A DNA stretch of 64,000 nt from Arthrobacter sp. Leaf137 (GTDB taxonomy: Bacteria > Actinomycetota > Actinomycetes > Actinomycetales > Micrococcaceae). The stretch spans positions 507,435 through 571,434 of the forward strand of contig NZ_LMOI01000018.1 in assembly GCF_001423525.1 (NCBI RefSeq). Reading direction: 5' to 3'. A program made the translations under genes and the position numbers. Below, piece after piece: positions 19,278-29,135 of the stretch (positions are counted from its first letter, which is position 1; the number at the start of each line of letters is the position of its first letter). The notes beneath the pieces are model-generated. The model made no database searches, was not told the origin of the DNA, and saw nothing but the letters and a program-made list of their open reading frames with translations.

Positions 19278-22227
19278 CTTTGCGGGTCCCTTCGGAGTCA
19301 AAAAGCACTGTCTCTGCAACAACCACGTCCACCAGCTGGTCGCCGGCGGCGGCAATCAGCGTCTCGCCGATGCGGTTGCGTCCGTTCTTGATCAGGGCCA
19401 GGCCGAACGAACGGCCCAGCGCTGCGCTGTGGTAGCTGGAGGTGACGAACCCTTCCATCGGCACGGGGCCGTAGGCGGGGTTGGTGGAGCGTCCCTTTTC
19501 CACCAGCTGGGTGCCTTCGGGCAGCCGCAGCGTGCGGTCCACGGGGAGGACGCTGACCAGGTGCTTGCGGTCTTCACGCTGGGCGTCCACCCGTGAGTAG
19601 GAGCGCTTGCCGATGAACTCCTTGGCTTTGGATACGATCCACTCCATGCCGGCATCCTGCGGGGTGACGGTGCCGTCGGTGTCCTGACCGACGATTGGGT
19701 AGCCCTTCTCGGCGCGCAGCACGTGCATGGTTTCGGTGCCGTACGGGGTGATGTTGAATTCGGCGCCGGCAGCGGCCACGGACTCCCAGGTGTTCAGGCC
19801 GTACCAGGCCGGGATGTTGATCTCGTAGGCGAGTTCGCCGGAGAACGAGATCCGGCAGACCCGGGCCCGGACGCCGGAGGCGAGGGTGGTTTCGCGGAAG
19901 GTCATGAACGGGAAGTTCTCGGCCTCGAGTCCGCCGTTGGCGGCCAGTTCCGGAGCCACCTTGGCGATCACTTCGCGGGATTTGGGCCCCACGACGGCAA
20001 TCGTGTTCCACTGCTCCGTCACCGAGGTGCACTGGACGTCCAGCTCGGGCCATTCGGTCTGCAGCCATTCCTCCAGGTGGTCCAGCACCTTCGCGGCGCC
20101 GCCGGTGGTGGTGGTCATGAAGTAGGTGTCTTCATCCAGCCGGAGGGTCACACCGTCGTCGAAGATCATGCCGTCAGCGAGGCACATGACGCCGTAGCGT
20201 GCCGAGCCCGGGGCGAGCTTCTTGAAGGCGTTGGTGTAGACGCGGTTCAGGAACTCGCCGGCGTCCTTGCCGCGGATTTCGATCTTGCCCAGGGTGGTGG
20301 CATCCATGAACCCCACGGAGTCGCGGACGGCGGCGCATTCGCGCAGCACTGCGGCGTCCATGTCCTCCCCGCCCTGCGGGTAGTACCAGGGCCGCTTCCA
20401 CTGCCCGACATCCTCAAACAATGCACCCTTGGCAACGTGCCACGGCTGGATCGAGGTGATGCGGGCGGGGTCGAAGAGCTCACCGCGCTGGCGTCCGGCC
20501 AGGGCCGCGAAGGCCACCGGCGTGAACGGTGCCCGGTAGGTGGTGGTGCCGATGTCGCCGATGCCGCGGGAAGCCTCGCCGGCCGTGCGCAGTGCCGCCG
20601 CGATCACGCCGATGGCGTTCACGCCGGAGGTCTTGCCCTGGTCGTTGGCGGTGCTGATGGAGGTGTACCGCTTGATGTGCTCCACGGAACGCATGCCGGC
20701 ACCGGTGGAGCGGAGCACGTCCGCCACGGACTGGTCGCGTTGGAAGTCCACGAAGTGGTGGTGCCAGTCGTCCGGGGTCCCGCTCTCCCCCGGTACCAGC
20801 CAGAGCTGGCGGGTGGGGGCGGAAGCCTTCGGCTCGGAAAGGAGAATGGGATCGACGGCAGCGTCGGCATTTTCAGGCTCGAAGCCCGCGGCGATGGCCG
20901 CCTTCGCACCGGCGGAGATGCCCTCGGCGAGGCAGTCGGCGGTGTCGAAGGAGCCGCGGCCGGCGCCGATGGTCTGCTGGTTGGGAACCTCGGTACTGGG
21001 CACGAAGGCTGCCAGCTCGTCGTCCCAGCGCAGCTTGCCCTGCCGCTGCGAGTGCAGGTGCACCAGCGGGCTCCAGCCGCCGGACACAGCCAGCAGGTCT
21101 GCGGCGATCTGCTCGACGCCGGAGGTGAGCTCGCCGTCGTCGTTGATGCTGCGGACGGTGACGCCGTCCAGCCGTCCGGCGGAATCAGCGGAGGTGTTGG
21201 CCACCGCGCTGCCGATCAGCACCCGGATTCCGGATTCCACGGCGGCGGTTGCCGCGGGTGTGAGCTTGGGGCGGGCGTCCACGACGGCTGCGACCTTGAC
21301 GCCTGCGGCGGCGAGGTCAGCGGCGGTGGCGTAGGCGCTGTCGTTGGTAGTGCCGATGACCACGCGGCTGCCGGCGGCCACTGCGTAGCGGTTCAGGTAG
21401 GTTCGCACTGCCGAGGCGAGCATGACGCCCGGGCGGTCGTTGTTCTCGAACACCAGGGGGCGCTCGTGGGCGCCGGGTGCCAAGACCACCTGGTTGGCAC
21501 GGATGTGCCAAATCCGCTGGCGGGAGACTCCGGGCGCAGCCGGGCTGGTGAGGTGGTCGGTGCGGTTCTGGACGGCGATGACGTAGTTGGCGTCGTAGGC
21601 GCCGAACGCGGTGGTGCGGTTCAGGACCGTGGATTCCGCACCGGAGACCAGTTCAGCCTCGACGTCAGCCACCCATTCCAGGACGGGCTTGCCCTCGATG
21701 GTTTCGGCCAGGCCCTCGGCCGTGGAGCCGGAGAGCAGGGAACCGCCGAGTTCGGGCTGGTCGTCGAGGAGCATGACCCGGGCACCGGTGCGGGCCGCTT
21801 CGCGGGCCGCGGCGAGCCCGGCGGGGCCGCCGCCGACCACCAGGACGTCCGTGTGGACGTACTTCTTGTCGTATTCGGCGCGGTCGTCGGCCGGATCCAG
21901 TTTGCCCAGGCCGTTGAGCTGGAGGGCCTGGAGCCCGTCCACCAGGGAGACCGTGGTGGCGGGCAGCATGGATTCTGCCACGTGGCCGGGGAAGCGGGCT
22001 TCCACCCGGACCAGGGCGTTGGCTTCTTCAACACCGGCGGACATGATGCCGCGGTGGCGGTCCTCGTAGAGAGAGTTTCCGGCGGCGATGCGGCCGTTGG
22101 CGAGCAGTGCGGAGGCCAGGGTGTCGCCGGGGTGGCCGGTAAACTCCTCGCCATCCACGGTGAAGCGCCAGGAGATGGTGCGGTCGATGCGGCCGCCGGT
22201 GGCCAGGCGGGCGTTCTGGGAGGTCAC
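19270..22227 (-). CDS. soxA: Sarcosine oxidase alpha subunit
   Basis: The large subunit of heterotetrameric sarcosine oxidase, 985 residues. An N-terminal segment resembling a 2Fe-2S fold ([26 protein letters not shown]) precedes a dinucleotide-binding domain ([21 protein letters not shown], about residue 130). The C-terminal about 380 residues are a GcvT-like, THF-binding aminomethyltransferase domain (from about [10 protein letters not shown]). This subunit passes the methyl-derived carbon to THF as 5,10-methylene-THF. It overlaps soxD by 4 bases and soxG by 8 bases. Confidence 0.97.
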   Translation of the reverse strand: MTSQNARLATGGRIDRTISWRFTVDGEEFTGHPGDTLASALLANGRIAAGNSLYEDRHRGIMSAGVEEANALVRVEARFPGHVAESMLPATTVSLVDGLQALQLNGLGKLDPADDRAEYDKKYVHTDVLVVGGGPAGLAAAREAARTGARVMLLDDQPELGGSLLSGSTAEGLAETIEGKPVLEWVADVEAELVSGAESTVLNRTTAFGAYDANYVIAVQNRTDHLTSPAAPGVSRQRIWHIRANQVVLAPGAHERPLVFENNDRPGVMLASAVRTYLNRYAVAAGSRVVIGTTNDSAYATAADLAAAGVKVAAVVDARPKLTPAATAAVESGIRVLIGSAVANTSADSAGRLDGVTVRSINDDGELTSGVEQIAADLLAVSGGWSPLVHLHSQRQGKLRWDDELAAFVPSTEVPNQQTIGAGRGSFDTADCLAEGISAGAKAAIAAGFEPENADAAVDPILLSEPKASAPTRQLWLVPGESGTPDDWHHHFVDFQRDQSVADVLRSTGAGMRSVEHIKRYTSISTANDQGKTSGVNAIGVIAAALRTAGEASRGIGDIGTTTYRAPFTPVAFAALAGRQRGELFDPARITSIQPWHVAKGALFEDVGQWKRPWYYPQGGEDMDAAVLRECAAVRDSVGFMDATTLGKIEIRGKDAGEFLNRVYTNAFKKLAPGSARYGVMCLADGMIFDDGVTLRLDEDTYFMTTTTGGAAKVLDHLEEWLQTEWPELDVQCTSVTEQWNTIAVVGPKSREVIAKVAPELAANGGLEAENFPFMTFRETTLASGVRARVCRISFSGELAYEINIPAWYGLNTWESVAAAGAEFNITPYGTETMHVLRAEKGYPIVGQDTDGTVTPQDAGMEWIVSKAKEFIGKRSYSRVDAQREDRKHLVSVLPVDRTLRLPEGTQLVEKGRSTNPAYGPVPMEGFVTSSYHSAALGRSFGLALIKNGRNRIGETLIAAAGDQLVDVVVAETVLFDSEGTRKDG

Positions 22228-22634
22228 TTGGTGGCTCCTTCCGGGGCTGCAGTGGTGGCGGAGGAAATGCTGGTGCCTGAGATGTCGGGTGCGGCGGTCC
22301 CGGTGGTGGTGCTGTCCGCGGCAAGGCTGGCGGTCCCGGACTCGGCGCCGGTGGTGCCGGCCCGGTCAGGCCGCGGCGCTCCCATCGGGTAGATCGCCTG
22401 GATGTCGTAGCTCACGGTGTCTCGGAGCATGTTGAACCACTGGCGGCAGCCGGTGCTGTGGACCCAGCGTTCGGCGAAGGTGCCCTTGGTGTTGCTGCGG
22501 TAGAAGAGGTAGCGGGACCACTCCGTGTCACTGAGCTCGTTGGGGTTCTCGGGGTACGGGACGTGGGCCTGTCCCCCGTAGTGGAATTCGGTTTCGTCCC
22601 GCGGGCCGCAGTTGGGGCATGGGATCAGCAGCAT
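22224..22634 (-). CDS. soxD: Sarcosine oxidase delta subunit (with extended tail)
   Basis: Zinc-binding small subunit. The four zinc ligands known for SoxD are present at the same numbers: Cys6, Cys9, His59 and Cys63. ATG 22634 has an AAAAGGA ribosome site. The protein is 136 residues against about 100 in most relatives; the extra about 40 residues are a Thr/Ser/Ala/Gly-rich, probably disordered C-terminus after YPMGAPRP. It lies 29 bases after soxB and overlaps soxA by 4 bases. Confidence 0.95.
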   Translation of the reverse strand: MLLIPCPNCGPRDETEFHYGGQAHVPYPENPNELSDTEWSRYLFYRSNTKGTFAERWVHSTGCRQWFNMLRDTVSYDIQAIYPMGAPRPDRAGTTGAESGTASLAADSTTTGTAAPDISGTSISSATTAAPEGATK

Positions 22635-22663
22635 GTGCGTTAGTCCTTTTCTGGTGGCGGCGG

Positions 22664-23884
22664 CTAGTGGGCCACGGCGGCGGCGCCGTGTTCGTCGATG
22701 AGCGCGCCGGTTTCGAAGCGTTCCAGGGAGAACGGCGCATTCAGCTTGTGCGGGGCGCCGGTGGCGATGGTGTGTGCGAAGGTCATGCCTGCCGCGGGGG
22801 TGCCCTTGAAGCCGCCGGTTCCCCAGCCGCAGTTCACGAACATGTTCTCCACCGGGGTGGTGCCTACAATCGGCGAGGCGTCCAGGGTGGTGTCCACGAT
22901 GCCGCCCCATGTCCGGAGCACGTGGGCCCGGGCAAAGATGGGGAAGAGCTCGACGGCGGCCGCCATCTGCTGCTCGATCACGTGGAAGGAGCCGCGCTGG
23001 CCGTAGCCGTTGTAGGAGTCCACGCCGGCGCCCATGACCAGTTCGCCCTTGTGCGCCTGCGAAACATAGACGTGGACGTGGTTGGACATGACCACCGTGG
23101 GGTGGACCGGCTCGTGCAGTTCGGACACCAGTGCCTGCAGCGGGTGGGACTGGATGGGAAGCTCGAAGCCTGCCATCTCGGCCAGGACCGAGCTGTGGCC
23201 GGCGGCGCAAAGGCCAACCTTTTCGGTGTTGATGGTGCCGCGGCTGGTCTTGACGCCCACCACGCGGTCACCGTCCTTGAGGAAGCCGGTGACTTCGCAG
23301 TTCTGGATGATGTCCACGCCCAGCTCGTCGCACTTGCGGGCGAAGGCCCAGGCAACATGGTCGTGCTTGGCGATGCCGGCACGGGGCTGGTAGGTGGCCC
23401 CCATGACCGGGTAGCGGATGTTGTCGCTGATGTTCAGGATGGGGCAGAGTTCCTTGACCTGCTGCGGGTCCAGCCATTCAGCGTCAACGCCGTTGAGCTT
23501 GTTGGCTCCCACGCGGCGCATGCTTTCGCGGACGTCGCCCAGGGTGTGGGCCAGGTTCATCACGCCGCGCTGGCTGAACAGGAAGTCGTACTCGAGTTCC
23601 TCGGGCAGGATCTCCCAGAGCTTGAGGGCGTGCTCGTAGATTGCGGCGCTCTCGTCCCAGAGGTAGTTGGAACGGATGATGGTGGTGTTGCGGGCCATGT
23701 TGCCACCAGCCAGCCAGCCCTTTTCCAGGACCGCGATGTTGGTCATTCCGTGGTTCTTGGCCAGGAAGTATGCGGTGGCCAGGCCGTGCCCGCCGCCGCC
23801 GACGATCACGGCGTCGTAGGAGGACTTGGGTTCCGGGTTCCGCCAGAGGAATTCCGGGTGTTCGGGGAGGTGGGGGGCGCTCAC
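22664..23884 (-). CDS. soxB: Sarcosine oxidase beta subunit
   Basis: The catalytic flavin subunit, 406 residues, that demethylates sarcosine to glycine. The FAD motif is [20 protein letters not shown] (about residues 24-43). The segment KHDHVAW (His174 and His176) corresponds to the area where corynebacterial SoxB carries covalent FMN; the exact residue is inferred. The stop region is separated from soxD by 29 bases and the start overlaps the glyA stop by 4 bases. Confidence 0.96.
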   Translation of the reverse strand: MSAPHLPEHPEFLWRNPEPKSSYDAVIVGGGGHGLATAYFLAKNHGMTNIAVLEKGWLAGGNMARNTTIIRSNYLWDESAAIYEHALKLWEILPEELEYDFLFSQRGVMNLAHTLGDVRESMRRVGANKLNGVDAEWLDPQQVKELCPILNISDNIRYPVMGATYQPRAGIAKHDHVAWAFARKCDELGVDIIQNCEVTGFLKDGDRVVGVKTSRGTINTEKVGLCAAGHSSVLAEMAGFELPIQSHPLQALVSELHEPVHPTVVMSNHVHVYVSQAHKGELVMGAGVDSYNGYGQRGSFHVIEQQMAAAVELFPIFARAHVLRTWGGIVDTTLDASPIVGTTPVENMFVNCGWGTGGFKGTPAAGMTFAHTIATGAPHKLNAPFSLERFETGALIDEHGAAAVAH

Positions 23885-25227
23885 TGGGCTGCTCCAATCA
23901 GGTCTGCTTCTGCACCGGCCAGGCTGGCGCTGCTGTTCTCGGAAAGATGCGGGTAAAGGGGGAACTGCTCAGCAAGCGCCGTAACGCGTGCGCGGAGTTC
24001 AACGGCGGTGTCCCCCGGCAGGGTGCCCGTGGACGCGGAGGCAATAAGCGCCGTCGCGATGATGTCCGCAACCTCGGTGAATTCGGCTGCGCCGAAGCCG
24101 CGGGCAGCCAGGGCGGGGGTGCCGATGCGGAGGCCTGAGGAGACCATCGGGGGGCGGGGGTCGAACGGGACGGCGTTCCGGTTGACCGTGATGCCGATGT
24201 GGTGGAGGGCGTCTTCGCCCTGCTGGCCGTCAAGTTCGGAGTGCCGGAGGTCAACGAGGACCAGGTGCACATCGGTGCCGCCGTTGACCACGGAGATTCC
24301 GGCTTCCTGGACGTCCGGCTGCAGGAGGCGTTCGGCCAGCAGCTGCGCACCCTGCAGGACGCGCTCCTGGCGTTCCTTGAATTCCGGGGTTGCGGCGAGC
24401 TTGAAAGCCACGGCCTTGGCGGCGACCACATGCTCCAGCGGTCCGCCCTGCTGGCCGGGGAACACGGCGGAATTGATCTTCTTGGCGTACTCCTCCTTGG
24501 CGAGGATGACGCCGCCGCGGGGGCCGCCGAGGGTCTTGTGCGTGGTGGTGGTGACCACGTCCGCGTAGGGGACGGGGTTCGGGTGCAGGCCGGCGGCTAC
24601 GAGGCCGGCGAAGTGTGCCATGTCCACCATCAGGTAGGCGCCCACAAGGTCGGCGATCCGGCGGAACTCGGCGAAGTCGAGCTGGCGGGAGTAGGCGGAC
24701 CAGCCGGCAACGATCAGCTTGGGCTTGTGCTCCAGGGCCAGCGCTTCCACCTCGGCCATGTCCACCCGGAGGTCGTCCTCACGGACGTGGTACGGCACCA
24801 CGTTGTAGAGCTTGCCGGAGAAGTTGATTTTCATGCCGTGGGTGAGGTGTCCGCCGTGGGCGAGGGACAGGCCCAGGATGGTGTCGCCCGGGTTGAGCAG
24901 GGCGAACATGGCGGCGGCGTTGGCCTGCGCGCCGGAGTGCGGCTGCACGTTGGCGAATTCGGCACCGAACAGTGCTTTGACCCGGTCGATGGCCAGCTGT
25001 TCGATCACATCAACGTGCTCGCAGCCGCCGTAGTAGCGCTTGCCGGGGTAGCCCTCGGCGTACTTGTTGGTGAGGACCGAGCCCTGCGCCTCCATCACTG
25101 CCGAGGGAGCGAAGTTCTCCGAGGCGATCATTTCCAGGGTGGACTGCTGGCGGTACAGTTCCTGCGCAACGGCGGCGGCGACGTCGGCGTCCACCGTGGC
25201 GAGCGAGGCATTGAGTGCGTCCTGCAT
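23881..25227 (-). CDS. glyA: Serine hydroxymethyltransferase
   Basis: PLP enzyme interconverting glycine plus 5,10-methylene-THF and serine plus THF. The 448-residue protein has the PLP lysine at 231 ([14 protein letters not shown]). The family segments [33 protein letters not shown] and HGGHLTHG also lie at the expected positions. It is the first gene of the sarcosine operon, with AGAAGGAG before the ATG. Being tied to soxBDAG, it is probably a catabolic copy that condenses both sarcosine products into serine, with a housekeeping glyA elsewhere (inference). Confidence 0.96.
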   Translation of the reverse strand: MQDALNASLATVDADVAAAVAQELYRQQSTLEMIASENFAPSAVMEAQGSVLTNKYAEGYPGKRYYGGCEHVDVIEQLAIDRVKALFGAEFANVQPHSGAQANAAAMFALLNPGDTILGLSLAHGGHLTHGMKINFSGKLYNVVPYHVREDDLRVDMAEVEALALEHKPKLIVAGWSAYSRQLDFAEFRRIADLVGAYLMVDMAHFAGLVAAGLHPNPVPYADVVTTTTHKTLGGPRGGVILAKEEYAKKINSAVFPGQQGGPLEHVVAAKAVAFKLAATPEFKERQERVLQGAQLLAERLLQPDVQEAGISVVNGGTDVHLVLVDLRHSELDGQQGEDALHHIGITVNRNAVPFDPRPPMVSSGLRIGTPALAARGFGAAEFTEVADIIATALIASASTGTLPGDTAVELRARVTALAEQFPLYPHLSENSSASLAGAEADLIGAAQ

Positions 25228-25252
25228 GTTTCTCCTTCTAAACCTGAAGTCC

Positions 25253-25285
25253 TGATCCGTAACTGATCTGTAACTGATATATTAG
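25253..25285. promoter_or_regulatory. Direct repeats and near-palindrome in the glyA leader
   Basis: Two adjacent 11-base direct repeats (TGATCCGTAAC at 25253, TGATCTGTAAC at 25264) run into an imperfect palindrome CTGATATATTAG at 25274-25285. They lie between the predicted start of transcription and the glyA ribosome site, a position where a bound GntR repressor would block the operon. No T-box or glycine riboswitch fold was seen. Confidence 0.55.
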
Positions 25286-25295
25286 AACTGACGTA

Positions 25296-25325
25296 ATAGT
25301 ATGTTCCAGATCACGTAGCAGTCAA
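25296..25325 (-). promoter_or_regulatory. Predicted housekeeping sigma promoter of the glyA-sox operon
   Basis: On the minus strand TTGACT and TACTAT are separated by 18 bases, a good match to a vegetative promoter. It lies about 70 bases upstream of the glyA ATG and next to the divergent GntR gene. Confidence 0.65.
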
Positions 25326-25350
25326 TAGTCACCATGGAAGAGAGCTCAAC

Positions 25351-26019
25351 ATGGGCGTAATGCTGGAGAACTCCATCGCCGGCGATGAAGACCTCTCACT
25401 CGCCGAGCGGGCGTACCGGCATCTGCGGGACCGCCTGATCATGCTGGAAATCCGCCCCGGCGAAGCCATTAACGACGGCAAGCTCGCGGCCGAGCTCGGC
25501 ATCGGACGCACGCCCGTGCGGGAAGCCCTCAAACGCCTGGAAAGCGACCACCTGGTGGTGTCCTACCCCCGCCGGGGAACGTTCGCCACTATCGTCGACA
25601 TCACCGAACTCGCGGATGTCTCCGAGCTGCGTGAATCGCTGGAGCCCCTGGCAGCCAAGCGGGCAGCCAAGCTGGCCACGCCGGCACTGCGGGCGGAGAT
25701 CCGGGAAACCGCCGCCGCAATTGCCGGCATGGACGGCGACGATGACCCCTACGACCTGATGCGCTACGACATCAAGGTCCACCGGCTGATCTACCGGGCC
25801 GCGGCGAACGCGCACCTGGAAGACGTCCTGATCCGCTACGACAACCTGGCCACCCGCATCTGGTGCATGGTGCTGGAGAAGGTCCCGTCGGTGTCATCAC
25901 ACATTGCCGAGCACGTTGAACTGCTCGAAGCAGTGGCCGACGGCGATTCCGAGCGCGCGGGCAAGCTCGCCCTGGAGCACGTCACCAGCTTCGAGCAGGC
26001 CATCCGCAGCGTGCTGTAG
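25351..26019 (+). CDS. GntR-family (FCD/FadR-type) regulator of the sarcosine operon
   Basis: A 222-residue regulator: winged helix at about residues 15-80 (AERAYRHLRDRLIMLEIRPGEAI, then AAELGIGRTPVREALKRLESDHLV) and a C-terminal FCD domain with histidines typical of metal or acid ligand binding. ATG 25351 has a GGAAGAGAG ribosome site. It is divergent from glyA and very likely controls the glyA-soxBDAG-sdaA-purU operon; direct repeats in the shared leader are candidate sites. Confidence 0.92.
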   Translation: MGVMLENSIAGDEDLSLAERAYRHLRDRLIMLEIRPGEAINDGKLAAELGIGRTPVREALKRLESDHLVVSYPRRGTFATIVDITELADVSELRESLEPLAAKRAAKLATPALRAEIRETAAAIAGMDGDDDPYDLMRYDIKVHRLIYRAAANAHLEDVLIRYDNLATRIWCMVLEKVPSVSSHIAEHVELLEAVADGDSERAGKLALEHVTSFEQAIRSVL

Positions 26020-26064
26020 GCAGGGATGCAGGGCCCCTTCCCAGCACTCCGGGCGCCCGGGGCG

Positions 26065-26439
26065 CTACGGGTCGAGGCGCTTGCGCAGGAGGCAGAACTC
26101 ATTGCCCTCGGGGTCCTGCAGGACGTGCCAGTTTTCGTCGCCGGTTTGCCCCACGTCGGCCGGGCGGGCGCCCAGGGCCAGCAGGCGTTCCAGCTCGGCA
26201 GCCTGGTCCCGGTCCACCGGATTGACGTCGATGTGCAACGGCAGCCTGCCGGTGCGCGGGTTGCTGCTGGGGCTCAGGATGATGGTGGGCTGCGGTCCGC
26301 CGAACCCGGCCGGAGGCCCGATCTCGATGTAGCCGTCCTCCCGGTCTAGCTCCACGTAGCCGAGGACCTCACTCCAGAACCGCGCCAGCAGCTCGGGGTC
26401 GTTGCAGTTCAGGACCAGTTCACTGATGCGGCATGACAT
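26065..26439 (-). CDS. VOC-family (glyoxalase/bleomycin resistance-like) protein
   Basis: A 124-residue single-module vicinal oxygen chelate protein. It opens with the usual betaalphabeta strand ISELVLNCNDPELLARFWSEVLGY and ends with ENWHVLQDPEGNEFCLL, where the Glu is a normal metal ligand position. Function cannot be told from sequence; members include glyoxalases, dioxygenases and antibiotic-binding proteins. It stands alone between the GntR and ROK genes. Confidence 0.85.
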   Translation of the reverse strand: MSCRISELVLNCNDPELLARFWSEVLGYVELDREDGYIEIGPPAGFGGPQPTIILSPSSNPRTGRLPLHIDVNPVDRDQAAELERLLALGARPADVGQTGDENWHVLQDPEGNEFCLLRKRLDP

Positions 26440-26521
26440 GGTGGCAAGTGTACGGGCAGGCGGCCCGATCCGGCCGATTTCCCGCAGCGGCAGTGCCCCG
26501 GGGCAGGGCAGGGCAGATGGG

Positions 26522-27730
26522 TCAGGGGCGGGTTGCCCGCGGCAGGAACGCCGTGGGATCGCGCCTGAACTGCGTCAGGGCCGATTCAATGGCTCCGTGG
26601 ACCACAGCTTCCGCTCCGAAGGTGCTGGCAACGAGGTCCGGAAGTGGCAGGCCGGAGTTTGCCGGCAGCAGCGTGCGTGCGTGCTCCAGGACCGGCTCAA
26701 TGGCGCGCGAGATCCCACCCGCTATGACCACCCGTTCGATATCCAGGAGGCTGGAGAGCACCACGGCGATCCGTGCCAGCCGGGTACCGAGCCGGGCGAT
26801 GATGTCCCGTGCCAGCGCGTCCCCCTCGCGGGCCGCCTGGAAGACATCCTCCGCGTTGATGTCCTCTTCGGGGATCCGGCGCAGCGACGTGTCTCCTTCA
26901 TAGGAACGGACCAGCGTGCGTGCCCACTTCCGGGCCAGCGCCCCGAACCCGTCCGAGGTTCCTTCCTCCGGCTCGAGCTTGCTGTCGGAAAGGATGTCCA
27001 GGAACCGCATCTCGCCGGCGCCGCCCCTGCGCCCGCGCAGCAGGCGCCCATCGACGATCAGGCCGGCACCGAACCGCTCCCCCGACAACAGGGTTGCCAC
27101 GTTGGCTGACGGCTCCTGCGCGTGCTCGGCAATGGCTGCGAGGTTGGCGTCGTTTTCGATGGTGACTGCGCCCTCAAGGTGTTGGTCGAACCCGGAATTC
27201 ATCAGCTGCCAGAATTCCCCCGCCCCGGGAGACCTGCCGTCCGCGTCCACCGGCGCGGGCACTCCCACCACGGTCAGCAGCACGTCGCCGGAGTCGCAGC
27301 CCACATCGGCCAGCGCCTGGTGGATCAGCTCTTGCGCGCCGGCAACTCGGCCGGCACGCCCCAGCGCGTGTGAGTCGATGCTTTGGCGCCGCTTGGCGAG
27401 CTCACGGCCGCGCAGGTCCGCGACGATCGTGGTGAGGTGGCCTTCGCCGGCGTCGAGTCCCACCACAACCCCCGCTGCCTCGCGCAGCTGGTAGCGGCGC
27501 GCAGGCCGGCCCTTGGGCGCGCGGCCGGCCTCACCGCCGTCGGTCACTTCCTCCAGCCAGCCGGCGTCCACCAGGCCGTCGCAGACGCCCAGAACCGTGG
27601 CGCGCGTCAGCCCGGTGGCACCCATGGCTTCCCCTGCTGTGAACACCTGCTCCTGGAGGGCGAAGCGCAGCAACGCCCCGGAGTTGATCTGCCGTAACAG
27701 TTGGGTCGAGCTCGCCGTAGTTCCGTCCAC
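26522..27730 (-). CDS. ROK-family transcriptional repressor of the alpha-glucoside locus
   Basis: A 402-residue NagC/XylR-type regulator: N-terminal winged helix (LLRFALQEQVFTAGEAMGATGLTRATVLG) and C-terminal ROK domain from about residue 85. The ATP motif is degenerate (GLDAGEG instead of DxGGT) and the CxCGxxGC zinc motif is missing, both consistent with a regulator rather than a sugar kinase. GTG 27730 is the predicted start but has no well-spaced ribosome site. Divergent from the sugar-binding protein gene, so it probably represses the transport genes until a sugar binds. Confidence 0.9.
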   Translation of the reverse strand: MDGTTASSTQLLRQINSGALLRFALQEQVFTAGEAMGATGLTRATVLGVCDGLVDAGWLEEVTDGGEAGRAPKGRPARRYQLREAAGVVVGLDAGEGHLTTIVADLRGRELAKRRQSIDSHALGRAGRVAGAQELIHQALADVGCDSGDVLLTVVGVPAPVDADGRSPGAGEFWQLMNSGFDQHLEGAVTIENDANLAAIAEHAQEPSANVATLLSGERFGAGLIVDGRLLRGRRGGAGEMRFLDILSDSKLEPEEGTSDGFGALARKWARTLVRSYEGDTSLRRIPEEDINAEDVFQAAREGDALARDIIARLGTRLARIAVVLSSLLDIERVVIAGGISRAIEPVLEHARTLLPANSGLPLPDLVASTFGAEAVVHGAIESALTQFRRDPTAFLPRATRP

Positions 27731-27768
27731 CCCTTGACGATATCCCCTGCGTCCCCCATCCTCGTATA

Positions 27769-27787
27769 GGACCTAAATATAAGATCC
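27769..27787. promoter_or_regulatory. AT-rich imperfect palindrome, candidate ROK operator
   Basis: GGACCTAAATATAAGATCC is an imperfect palindrome (12 of 19 positions symmetric) in the 90-base divergent gap. It is strongly AT-rich against the surrounding GC-rich DNA. Position and form suit an operator for the adjacent ROK repressor. Confidence 0.5.
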
Positions 27788-27820
27788 AAATAAATTCCGA
27801 TTGACCCCTCTGAGGAGCCG

Positions 27821-29098
27821 ATGTTGCCACCTTTGCCGTCCGCCGGGACATGTGTCTCCCGGCGTACCTTCCTTGCCGCCGCCGGAGGCTCTCTGGCCGC
27901 TTTCGGCCTCGCGGCCTGCAGCCCGGCCGGAACCCAGCCCACCATCACGTTCCACCAGTCGAAACCGGAAGCGGTCCCCTACTTCCGCGACCTCACAGCG
28001 AAATTCACGGCGTCACAGAGCCGCTTCCGCGTCCTGCATGACATGGCAACGAACCTCTCTGCCAGCTTCGTCCGCAGCAGCCCGCCGGATCTTGGCTGCC
28101 TCAACTACAACCTGGAGATGGCGCGGTTCATGGAGCGCGGAGCCCTCTCGGACCTGGCTGACCTTCCGGAAGCGGCATCCATCCGCGACGACGTCCTCGA
28201 CCTCACCAACTGGTACCCCACCTACCCGGGCCGCACCAGCGTCATCCCCTATTCGGTCATGGCGGCGTCGGTCATCTACAACCGGCGCATCTTCGAGGCG
28301 AACGGCCTCTCGGTCCCCACTACCTGGGACGAACTCCTTGACGTCTGCGAACGGCTCAAAGCCGCGGGGATCACTCCGATCTACGGCACCTTCCGGGATC
28401 CCTGGACCATCGCCCAGGGCCTGTTCGACTACACCGTGGGCGGGATGGTCGATGTGCGCGGCTTCTACCAGTCCATGCACGAGGCGGGCGAGAAGGTTGG
28501 ACCGGATTCCGAGGTCTCATTCCAGAAGACGCTGCTGGAACCTGTCCGCCGCATGGTCCAGCTCAAGAAATACGTCAACGCCGATGCCGCCAGCCGCGGC
28601 TACGGGGACGGCAACACCGCCATGGCGCAGGGGCAGGCAGCCATGTACTTCCAGGGGCCGTGGGCCTTTGGCGAAATCGAAAAGGCCGGCACCGATGTGG
28701 ACCTTGGCACCTTCCCCCTGCCTGTGACCGACAACCCCGCCGACCTCAAGGTACGCGTCAACATCGACCTTTCACTCTGGGTCCCCGAGGTCTCGAACGG
28801 ACAGCAGGGGGCACGCGCCTTCATCCAGTACCTGATGCAGCCAGAGATCCAGGACACCTACAACGCCAAATTCCTGGGCTTCGGAACGGTCAAGGATGCC
28901 CCGCCGGTCACCGACCCGAGGATCGTGGAAATGCAGAAGTACTACGACGAGGGCCGCTTCTACATGGGTGCGTCACAGTTCATCCCCAACACGATTCCCG
29001 CCGCCAACTACATCCAGTCGATCATCGGCGGCGCCGATGCCGAGGCCACCCTGCGCCGGATGGACGCCGACTGGGCGCGCCTGGCATTCCGCGCGTAA
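27821..29098 (+). CDS. ABC transporter sugar-binding lipoprotein
   Basis: A 425-residue extracellular solute-binding protein (family 1, MalE-like). The N-terminus has a twin-arginine (Arg14-Arg15, SRRTFLAA) and a lipobox LAAC with Cys33, so it is probably a Tat-exported lipoprotein anchored to the membrane. It carries the family's periplasmic-binding fold, including YFQGPWAFGEIEKAG near residue 280. First gene of the alpha-glucoside import operon; GAGGAG precedes the ATG. The two permease genes follow at once. An oligosaccharide alpha-glucoside is the inferred ligand. Confidence 0.93.
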   Translation: MLPPLPSAGTCVSRRTFLAAAGGSLAAFGLAACSPAGTQPTITFHQSKPEAVPYFRDLTAKFTASQSRFRVLHDMATNLSASFVRSSPPDLGCLNYNLEMARFMERGALSDLADLPEAASIRDDVLDLTNWYPTYPGRTSVIPYSVMAASVIYNRRIFEANGLSVPTTWDELLDVCERLKAAGITPIYGTFRDPWTIAQGLFDYTVGGMVDVRGFYQSMHEAGEKVGPDSEVSFQKTLLEPVRRMVQLKKYVNADAASRGYGDGNTAMAQGQAAMYFQGPWAFGEIEKAGTDVDLGTFPLPVTDNPADLKVRVNIDLSLWVPEVSNGQQGARAFIQYLMQPEIQDTYNAKFLGFGTVKDAPPVTDPRIVEMQKYYDEGRFYMGASQFIPNTIPAANYIQSIIGGADAEATLRRMDADWARLAFRA

Positions 29099-29135
29099 CC
29101 ACCCAACAGACCAAGGCACGAAACGAGGACCATCC

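Noticed and set aside
19723-22392. Long plus-strand open frame of 889 codons opposite soxA
   Set aside because: Antisense to soxA, which has clear domains. Composition (Gly/Asp/His/Val-rich) is that of a reverse-frame shadow.
25228-25350. Possible glycine riboswitch or T-box upstream of glyA
   Set aside because: The leader is too short and shows direct repeats and a promoter instead of the conserved aptamer helices.
28896-29135. Upstream extension of the MalF-type permease
   Set aside because: This part overlaps the binding-protein gene in another frame and lacks a ribosome site; ATG 29136 fits better.
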